A program made the position numbers and the translations under genes. 10,764 nt of DNA, taken from positions 1 to 10,764 of the forward strand of contig SKNK01000072.1 of assembly GCA_007120565.1 (NCBI GenBank), read 5' to 3'. This stretch comes from Nitriliruptoraceae bacterium (GTDB lineage: Bacteria; Actinomycetota; Nitriliruptoria; Nitriliruptorales; Nitriliruptoraceae). The notes beneath the pieces were generated by a model that saw only the letters and a program-made list of their open reading frames with translations, was not told where the DNA came from and did no database searches. This document shows positions 6,270-10,764 of the stretch, in pieces (the stretch's first letter is position 1; each line of letters begins with the position of its first letter).

Positions 6270-7733
6270 ATGTCTGCGGAGACCCACCCGCACCATGTGC
6301 AGCTGTTGCGGGACCACCTGTCCGGACGCCGCGTCATCGTGCTCCTCGATGTGTTGGTTGCCAGCGCCGCCTACGCGACGAGGTTGCAGGAGCTGGGCGT
6401 CGAAGAGATGCTCCTCGTAGGTGGATCCCGCGGCACCGGCGACATCGACGCCGAGGTAGAACGCGACGCACTCGTGCTCGGCACGGGTGGCGACGACCTC
6501 ATGGGAGCGATCCGCGCCTTCGAGGCCGCCGTCAGCGACCCGCCGCAGGAGCTCCGGCAGGCGATCGATGCGTTCGATCCTCACGGGGAAGCACTGGTCA
6601 TCACCACCATGTTCAGCTCGCGTCCGCAGGTGTGTGGTCGCGAGGTGTTCGGTGCACGTGAACCGAGGTGGCTCGGACTCGAGGACAAGACGACGGTCGA
6701 CGCGTTCTGGGACGCTGCCGGTGTCCGGCGTGCGCCATCGGCGATCGTGGCGGCCGATCTGGACGAGCTGGTGCCAGCCTCGGAGGCCCTCGACCGCGGG
6801 CTCGGCACCGTGTGGGTCGCCGACAACCGCGAGGGCTGGCACGGTGGAGGGTCCGGCCTGCGGTGGGTCCGCACACGCGCCGACGCCGAGGCAGCGGCGA
6901 CGCACCTGGCGGGGATCGCTGACGTCGTACGGGTCATGCCGTTCCTCGAGGGACGGCCGTGCTCGATCCACGGCTGGGTCCTCGGTGGTGAGGTCATCGT
7001 CTCCCGCCCCTGCGAAACGGTGATGTGGCGCGAGCCGACGGCCTCGCGGCTGTGGTACGGCGGAGCGGCTGCCACCAGCTGGCGGCCCGACGAGGTGGCC
7101 GCCACCGAGATGCGGCAGGTCGCCCGACAGGTCGGCGAGCACCTGCGCGACACCGTGGACTACCGCGGCGTCTTCACCGTCGACGGCGTCCTGACGGAGG
7201 AGGGGTTCCGACCGAGCGAGCTGAACCCGCGCTTCGGTGCAGCTATCGCCACGCTCGGGCGCGACTCTGGACTTCCGCTGTACCTGCTGAACTGCCTCAG
7301 CATCGATGCGCCGGACCTGGACTGGCGAGCGAGCGAGTTGGAGGAGGCGATCATCGGTGGGAGAGGCTTCGCCGCCGCGTTCCTGATGCTGGACGGCCTG
7401 GTGGTGGAGCAACGAGCCGCACGGGTCCTCCGTGACGCTCCGGGTTGGCGCGTCGAGGCCGTCCGAGCAGGGCAGGGGGAGGACGCGCAGGGGGAACCGG
7501 AAGCCCCAGGCGAACAGCCTGAGGGCGAGCAGCCTCACGGGGCATCGGTGCCCGATGAGGTGGCGACCGTCGAGCTCGGCCCGGGGCCGACCGGTGCGTT
7601 CCTCCGCATCGTCCTGTCGGACCATCCCGATGGCCGCCCGGTCGCGCCGGCGGTCGCGGAACTCCTCCCGGTCGTCGGTGACCACCTCGAGATCGAGCTC
7701 CCCCGCCTGGAGTCCGCCCCCGACCTGCGCTGA
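6270..7733 (+). CDS. ATP-grasp domain ligase of unassigned function
   Basis: This 487-residue protein has the features of an ATP-grasp enzyme, a fold that uses ATP to activate a carboxylate as acylphosphate and join it to an amine or similar nucleophile. After an N-terminal pre-ATP-grasp domain (about 1-130) come EDKTTVDAF (138-146), a start seen in many ATP-grasp cores, a glycine loop HGGGSG (191-196) that should cover the phosphates, VMPFLEGRPCSIHGWV in the central sheet, and the metal-binding ELNPRFG with Glu317, Asn319 and Arg321. A Gly/Glu/Gln/Pro-rich linker (about 400-430) leads to a small C-terminal domain. The core resembles unassigned actinobacterial ligases that I recall as related to PGM1, the pheganomycin peptide ligase, but that link is from memory. 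The ATG has GGAGAG (6260-6265) 4 bases upstream. The 17-base gap after ilvN implies co-transcription with ilvBN. The substrate is unknown, and PurK- or carbamoyl-phosphate-synthase-like roles are not supported. Confidence 0.85.
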   Translation: MSAETHPHHVQLLRDHLSGRRVIVLLDVLVASAAYATRLQELGVEEMLLVGGSRGTGDIDAEVERDALVLGTGGDDLMGAIRAFEAAVSDPPQELRQAIDAFDPHGEALVITTMFSSRPQVCGREVFGAREPRWLGLEDKTTVDAFWDAAGVRRAPSAIVAADLDELVPASEALDRGLGTVWVADNREGWHGGGSGLRWVRTRADAEAAATHLAGIADVVRVMPFLEGRPCSIHGWVLGGEVIVSRPCETVMWREPTASRLWYGGAAATSWRPDEVAATEMRQVARQVGEHLRDTVDYRGVFTVDGVLTEEGFRPSELNPRFGAAIATLGRDSGLPLYLLNCLSIDAPDLDWRASELEEAIIGGRGFAAAFLMLDGLVVEQRAARVLRDAPGWRVEAVRAGQGEDAQGEPEAPGEQPEGEQPHGASVPDEVATVELGPGPTGAFLRIVLSDHPDGRPVAPAVAELLPVVGDHLEIELPRLESAPDLR

Positions 7734-7792
7734 TCTGGTGGGCGGGGTTCGGCACCTTCGTGGGGAGCTCGGCTGGTGCTGCCACGGCCTGG

Positions 7793-8293
7793 TCAGCGGA
7801 CGACGGTCATCTCCGCAGCGAGGGCCACGTTGCCCGCCAGCATGTCCTGGACCGGGCAGTGCTCCTCGACGAGCTTGTGCAGTTCGTCGTAGCGCTCGTC
7901 CGGCTCGGAGCCCCGGATCGTGGTGCTGACCCGGATCTCACTGCAGCCTGGCCGCACGGCGTCGTCGACGCCGAAGAAGCCACGGACATCCAGGTCACCT
8001 TCGACACGGATCGAGATGTCGTCGAAGCCGATGCCGAGGTGCTCGCTCCACACGCGGTACGTGATGGCGTGGCACGCGCCGAGAGCACCCAGCACGTACT
8101 CGACCGGGTTGGCCGCAACGTCGGTCCCACCGAGGCTCTCGGGTTCGTCCGCCGCGAAGCGGTGACCGCGAACGCGCACGTCGACCTGTGTCGTTCCGAC
8201 GAGGTCGAGGTCTGCGCTGAAGGTCGCCTTGCCTGCCGCGGGTGTGGTCGCGAGGACCTCACGTGTCCGCTCGATGGTCGCTGCCAGGGTCAT
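7793..8293 (-). CDS. OsmC/Ohr-family protein (thiol peroxidase-like)
   Basis: The family contains small cytosolic peroxidases that reduce organic hydroperoxides with a pair of cysteines. The 166-residue product has the core helix NPVEYVLGALGACHAITY with Cys74 and the second-helix motif EEHCPVQDML with Cys146. Those are the two expected positions, so it should be redox-competent. A third Cys is at 117. GTDVAANP before the helix is typical of the OsmC-like (YhfA/YhbB-type) branch rather than classical Ohr, so the substrate is open. The ATG at 8293 is chosen because GGAG lies 6 bases upstream; an in-frame GTG at 8305 has no SD sequence. The gene runs convergently to the ATP-grasp gene, with 59 bases between the stops and no clear terminator hairpin there. 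It diverges from the regulator gene, but there is no evidence that the two share control. Confidence 0.9.
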   Translation of the reverse strand: MTLAATIERTREVLATTPAAGKATFSADLDLVGTTQVDVRVRGHRFAADEPESLGGTDVAANPVEYVLGALGACHAITYRVWSEHLGIGFDDISIRVEGDLDVRGFFGVDDAVRPGCSEIRVSTTIRGSEPDERYDELHKLVEEHCPVQDMLAGNVALAAEMTVVR

Positions 8294-8348
8294 GGGGATC
8301 TCCACGGGGTGAAGGGGCTGAGGACGTGCATGCGCGTCGTCCAGGGCG

Positions 8349-8378
8349 AACGTACGAAGGCTCGGCTGGGTCGGTCAG
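8349..8378 (-). promoter_or_regulatory. Weak candidate promoter for the OsmC-family gene
   Basis: On the - strand CTGACC (8373-8378) could serve as a -35 box (four of six). After an 18-base spacer comes TACGTT (8349-8354), which fits the actinobacterial TANNNT -10 pattern. Transcription would start near 8342, leaving a leader of about 50 bases. The match is modest, and in high-GC DNA a chance hit is possible. Confidence 0.3.
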
Positions 8379-8446
8379 TGGCGAAGGTCCCCACTCGGAG
8401 AGGGCCTCCGGGATGGTCGTGCGGGGGCCTGCGGCCTTGACAGCGC

Positions 8447-8473
8447 GACCGGCCGTGCGGGCCACGGCCGGTC
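8447..8473. promoter_or_regulatory. Perfect 11-bp palindrome in the divergent intergenic region
   Basis: Bases 8447-8457 (GACCGGCCGTG) are the exact reverse complement of 8463-8473, with a 5-base CGGGC centre. It lies between two divergent genes, about 20 bases upstream of the regulator's promoter, so a terminator makes little sense on the + strand. A dimeric repressor or activator site is more likely. A consensus TTGACA is at 8437-8442 just before it, but no -10 box is found at a usable distance. Confidence 0.5.
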
Positions 8474-8492
8474 AGACAGGACACTCTCGAAA

Positions 8493-8529
8493 GGAGACTT
8501 GCGAAAGAAGTCTTTCATCATTAGTCTCC
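8493..8529 (+). promoter_or_regulatory. Promoter overlaid by three AGTCT half-sites, upstream of the regulator gene
   Basis: TTGCGA (8499-8504), a 17-base spacer and TAGTCT (8522-8527, TANNNT type) form a promoter whose start point falls at or next to the ATG at 8535, so the transcript should be leaderless. The motif AGACT (8495-8499) and its inverse AGTCT (8509-8513 and 8523-8527) recur at exactly 14-base intervals. The outer pair extends to a perfect 7-bp inverted repeat, GGAGACT (8493-8499) and AGTCTCC (8523-8529). One half-site touches the -35 box, one lies in the spacer and one lies in the -10 box. A repressor bound here would block transcription; the encoded regulator is the obvious candidate. 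Confidence 0.6.
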
Positions 8530-8534
8530 AGGCC

Positions 8535-9338
8535 ATGGAACCCTTTGATGGACACGCCGACGCCGCCACCGACGGCGCCACCGACCCCGCCCGTCCCGGC
8601 TGCGACGAGCCCGTCTCGTCGCAGCCGGAGGGCACGCAGGTGCCTCGCCGAGAGCTCCGTGATCCGAGGGAACTGCGGGCCCTGGCGCACCCGTTGCGGC
8701 TGAGTCTGCTCGAGGAGCTCGCCACCCTCGGTGAAGCCACCGCCACCGAGCTGGCAGAGCGCGTCGGGGAGTCGCCGGCCAACTGTTCCTGGCACCTCCG
8801 CCAGCTCGCCCATTACGGGTTCATCGAGGAAGCCGGCGGAGGCACGGGACGATCACGCCCGTGGCGGTGGATCCCCGAGGTCCAGGAGATCGCGGAGGCC
8901 GACGACGAGACGCCGGAGGTGCGGATCGCGCGGGACGCGACGGTCGGGCTGATGTTCGACCGCGACACGCAGGCCTTCAAGGCCTGGCACGCCAACCAGG
9001 AGGCGGCTCCCGAGCACTGGCAGCGCGCGAGCTTCAGCGGCCGCGGCATGAACTGGCTGACGGCCGACGAGTTGGCCGCGTTGAGCGCCGATCTGGAGCA
9101 GGTCGTGGAACGTCACCTCATCGCGCGCCTCGACCGGGTGGACCCGCTGCGGCGTCCTCCAGGCTCGCAGCTCGTCAGGCTGATGGCCTGGGGGTTCCCT
9201 GCCGGCCGTCCCGAGGAACTGCCGGACGAGCACGGGTCGGGCGGCGAGTGGGGTGACGCGGTCGCCGATGGGGCCAACAACGGCGGGGACGACCGGGCGA
9301 AGGGGGATGCGAACGACCAGGGGGAGGCAACCTCATGA
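8535..9338 (+). CDS. ArsR-like winged helix-turn-helix regulator of the downstream ABC transporter
   Basis: The 267-residue protein has a short, probably disordered N-terminus (1-40) and a winged helix domain (about 44-112). That domain has LRALAHPLRLSLLEELA as helix 1, ATELAERVGESPANCSWHL as the helix-turn-helix, and a wing ending SRPWRW. LAHPLRL and SxANxSxHL are hallmarks of the ArsR/HTH_20 group. A helical middle part (about 113-225), which may dimerise or sense a ligand, and an acidic Gly/Asp/Asn-rich tail (about 226-267) follow. No metal-binding cysteine cluster typical of ArsR sensors is seen, so the inducer is unknown. The ATG is preferred over an in-frame TTG at 8499, because that TTG has its AAGGAG only 2 bases away and coincides with the -35 box. 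The stop overlaps the ABC ATPase start by 4 bases (ATGA), so the regulator and the transporter are translationally coupled. Autoregulation is likely from the half-sites over its promoter. Confidence 0.88.
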   Translation: MEPFDGHADAATDGATDPARPGCDEPVSSQPEGTQVPRRELRDPRELRALAHPLRLSLLEELATLGEATATELAERVGESPANCSWHLRQLAHYGFIEEAGGGTGRSRPWRWIPEVQEIAEADDETPEVRIARDATVGLMFDRDTQAFKAWHANQEAAPEHWQRASFSGRGMNWLTADELAALSADLEQVVERHLIARLDRVDPLRRPPGSQLVRLMAWGFPAGRPEELPDEHGSGGEWGDAVADGANNGGDDRAKGDANDQGEATS

Positions 9339-10309
9339 CGACAGCGGTGTTGCAGGTCGACGATCTGGTGAAGGACTACCGCAGCGGGGTGCGTGCCAAC
9401 GATGGCATCTCGCTGGAGGTCGAGGCTGGCGAGGTGTTCGGGATGCTCGGACACAACGGCGCCGGCAAGACCACGCTACTGAACCAGGTGGTCGGCATCG
9501 CCAAGCCGACGAGCGGCAGCATCCGGATCCAGGGTAAGGACGCCGTGGCCGACCCCTCGATGGCGCGCCGGATCTGCTCGATGCAGCCGCAGGCACAGGC
9601 CCCGCTGTCCGGGGTGACGCCTTCGGAGTCGATCGAGCTGATGGCGAGGATCCGTGGCGCCTCCCGTGACCGCGCGAAGCAACGGACCGCCGAGCTCATC
9701 GACGCCTTGGACATCGGGGTGTGGGCGCGCACCAAAGGAGAACGTCTGTCGGGCGGCGTGCAGCGCCTCACGGCCTTCGCGATGGCGGTCGCCGAACCCG
9801 GTCGGCTCGTCATGCTCGACGAGCCGACCAACGACGTCGATCCGGTCCGCAGACGGATGCTCTGGGAGCAGGTGCGTGCGCTCGCCTCCGTTGGTTGTGC
9901 GGTCGTTCTCGTCACCCACAACGTTATCGAGGCGGAACGTGCGGTCGACCAGCTGGTGATCCTCGATGAGGGCCGCGTCGTGGCGCACGGCACCCCCTCG
10001 CAACTGCGAGGTGACCACGCGGGACAGCTTCGGATGGAGGTCGTCGCGGTCCGTCCCGAGGACGCACGAGCCATCGCGGACCGAGCCTCGGGGATCCAGG
10101 CCCCGGTGGTCGCCGGCCGGCGCATCATGGTGCCGATCCACGTGGATGCTGCCGCGGAGGCGCTCACCTGGGCCCAAGGCGAACAACGGGCCGGGACGAT
10201 CGATGAGTTCTCGTTCAACCCCGTCAGCCTCGAGGACATCTATATCCGTCTGGTCGGCGGCCAGATCGGCGCTGAGGAGGGAGCCGACGATGCGACACTG
10301 GACGCGTAG
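9335..10309 (+). CDS. ABC transporter ATP-binding protein (exporter type)
   Basis: This 324-residue nucleotide-binding subunit powers transport through the membrane partner encoded next. It has Walker A GHNGAGKTT (39-47, Lys45), a Gln-rich Q-loop region (SMQPQAQ), the signature LSGGVQR (138-144), Walker B LVMLDEP with Asp162 and Glu163, and the switch His195 in VTHN. All catalytic positions are therefore intact. The D-loop reads NDVDP where most have GLDP. A C-terminal extension (about 220-324) contains NPVSLEDIYIRL, matching the SLEDVF-type motif of drug and lipid exporter ATPases (DrrA/CcmA-like group). The ATG has AGGGGGAGG (9319-9327) 7 bases upstream. It overlaps the regulator by 4 bases and the permease by 20, giving one tightly coupled operon. 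Export of a hydrophobic or toxic compound is likely, but the substrate cannot be read from the sequence. Confidence 0.95.
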   Translation: MTTAVLQVDDLVKDYRSGVRANDGISLEVEAGEVFGMLGHNGAGKTTLLNQVVGIAKPTSGSIRIQGKDAVADPSMARRICSMQPQAQAPLSGVTPSESIELMARIRGASRDRAKQRTAELIDALDIGVWARTKGERLSGGVQRLTAFAMAVAEPGRLVMLDEPTNDVDPVRRRMLWEQVRALASVGCAVVLVTHNVIEAERAVDQLVILDEGRVVAHGTPSQLRGDHAGQLRMEVVAVRPEDARAIADRASGIQAPVVAGRRIMVPIHVDAAAEALTWAQGEQRAGTIDEFSFNPVSLEDIYIRLVGGQIGAEEGADDATLDA

Positions 10310-10764
10310 CTTCGCGCTGTTGTTCAAGTGGAACCTGCTGCGCCTACGTACCGACCTGCCGCTGTTCGCCACGGTGCAGACCCTCATCGCTGCGGGGATC
10401 GTGATCGGGTTCTCGTTCATCATCCCGGACATCGATGCCGAGTCGGCCCTGTATCTCACCACGGGCGCGATGACGATCTCGCTGATCACGGTCGGCATGG
10501 TGGTCGCGCCGCAGGTGGTGGCCCAGCGCAAGGAGCAGGGGCTGCTCGACTACCAGCGCTCGATGCCGGTTCCGCGCCTCGCGATGCTCGCCGCGGACGC
10601 GGTGGTCTGGGTCGGGGTCGCGCTTCCTGGCCTCGCTGCGGTTCTGATGATCGCCATGTGGCGGTTCGACCTCGCCCTGGCGGTCGACCCCATGCTCGTG
10701 CTGGCGGTCGTCCTCGTCAGCGCCAGTTCCGCCGCCATCGGGTACGGCATCGCCTACGCGACCA
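10290..10764 (+). CDS. ABC-2 type transporter permease, 3' end outside window
   Basis: The reading frame starts at ATG inside the ATPase gene (20-base overlap), with GAGGAGGGAG (10274-10283) 6 bases upstream, and stays open to the end of the window, giving 158 residues. After a basic amphipathic N-terminus (MRHWTRSFALLFKWNLLRLR) come four hydrophobic segments at about residues 23-45, 52-77, 102-123 and 130-157. The cytoplasmic loop QRKEQGLLDYQRSMPVPR between the second and third is the coupling-helix region typical of ABC-2 permeases (compare ERExGTLE...P). Six membrane spans are expected in a full protein, so about 80-120 residues should be missing. With the preceding ATPase it forms the transport channel. 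Frame, SD sequence and hydrophobicity agree, so I regard it as a real gene. Confidence 0.9.
   Translation, partial: MRHWTRSFALLFKWNLLRLRTDLPLFATVQTLIAAGIVIGFSFIIPDIDAESALYLTTGAMTISLITVGMVVAPQVVAQRKEQGLLDYQRSMPVPRLAMLAADAVVWVGVALPGLAAVLMIAMWRFDLALAVDPMLVLAVVLVSASSAAIGYGIAYAT

Noticed and set aside
6078..7685. 535-codon open frame on the - strand opposite ilvN and the ATP-grasp gene
   Set aside because: It spans two well-supported + strand genes, has no domain signature and fits antisense codon bias.
7734..7792. Bidirectional terminator between the convergent ATP-grasp and OsmC-family genes
   Set aside because: The best pairing is GCACC with GGTGC, 5 bp with an 18-base loop; no convincing stem or U-tract was found in these 59 bases.
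8294..8305. GTG at 8305 (- strand) as the start of the OsmC-family gene
   Set aside because: No ribosome binding site precedes it, and its own GTGGAG supplies the SD sequence for the ATG at 8293.
8437..8442. Perfect TTGACA as a promoter -35 box
   Set aside because: No TANNNT or TATAAT-like sequence lies 15-20 bases downstream; that space is filled by the GC palindrome.
8499..8534. TTG at 8499 as the start of the winged-helix regulator, adding 12 residues
   Set aside because: The AAGGAG before it is only 2 bases away, the added residues are AT-rich and unlike the rest, and the same bases make a good -35 box and operator half-sites ahead of the ATG at 8535.

Overview
The window is high-GC DNA with actinobacterial character. 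GTG starts are used, SD sequences are purine-rich, one promoter sits right against an ATG (probably a leaderless transcript), and the ilvBN operon is preceded by a leader peptide rich in branched-chain amino acids. Protein motifs such as NDNGRSY in DXS also fit Actinomycetota. I cannot name the species; a deep-branching actinomycete is a guess. Nine protein genes and one leader-peptide gene are supported. The first and last genes are cut by the window edges.

Layout. (1) 1-1542 (+): the nearly complete 3' part of a GMC-type flavin oxidoreductase. (2) 1759-3642 (+): dxs, the first enzyme of the MEP isoprenoid pathway. Its 3' end carries a tandem 24-base repeat of the last seven codons plus the stop, and the second copy is part of a strong hairpin. 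(3) 3689-6252 (+): a branched-chain amino acid module made of a promoter, a 22-residue leader peptide ending in LAVLIVVT, two strong consecutive hairpins, ilvB, a short gap holding a C3 tract (G-quadruplex motif on the other strand), and ilvN. (4) 6270-7733 (+): an ATP-grasp ligase of unassigned function 17 bases after ilvN, where many actinobacteria have ilvC. (5) 7793-8293 (-): an OsmC/Ohr-type peroxiredoxin-like protein, convergent with the ATP-grasp gene. (6) 8294-8534: a divergent intergenic region with a perfect 11-bp palindrome and a promoter overlaid by three AGTCT half-sites at exact 14-base spacing. (7) 8535-10764 (+): a winged-helix regulator, an ABC ATPase (4-base overlap) and an ABC-2 type permease (20-base overlap, cut by the window end), forming a regulated export operon.

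How the parts relate. DXS and IlvBN both use thiamine diphosphate to decarboxylate pyruvate, so two pyruvate-consuming branch-point enzymes are neighbours. The ilv genes are probably controlled by ribosome-mediated attenuation through the leader peptide and by the ACT domain of IlvN. The regulator-ABC operon looks self-regulated through the repeated half-sites over its promoter. I see no CRISPR array, tRNA, rRNA, insertion sequence or phage gene. The most notable points are the leader and hairpin system before ilvB, the repeat at the dxs stop, the three-half-site operator, and the unassigned ATP-grasp enzyme linked to ilvBN.
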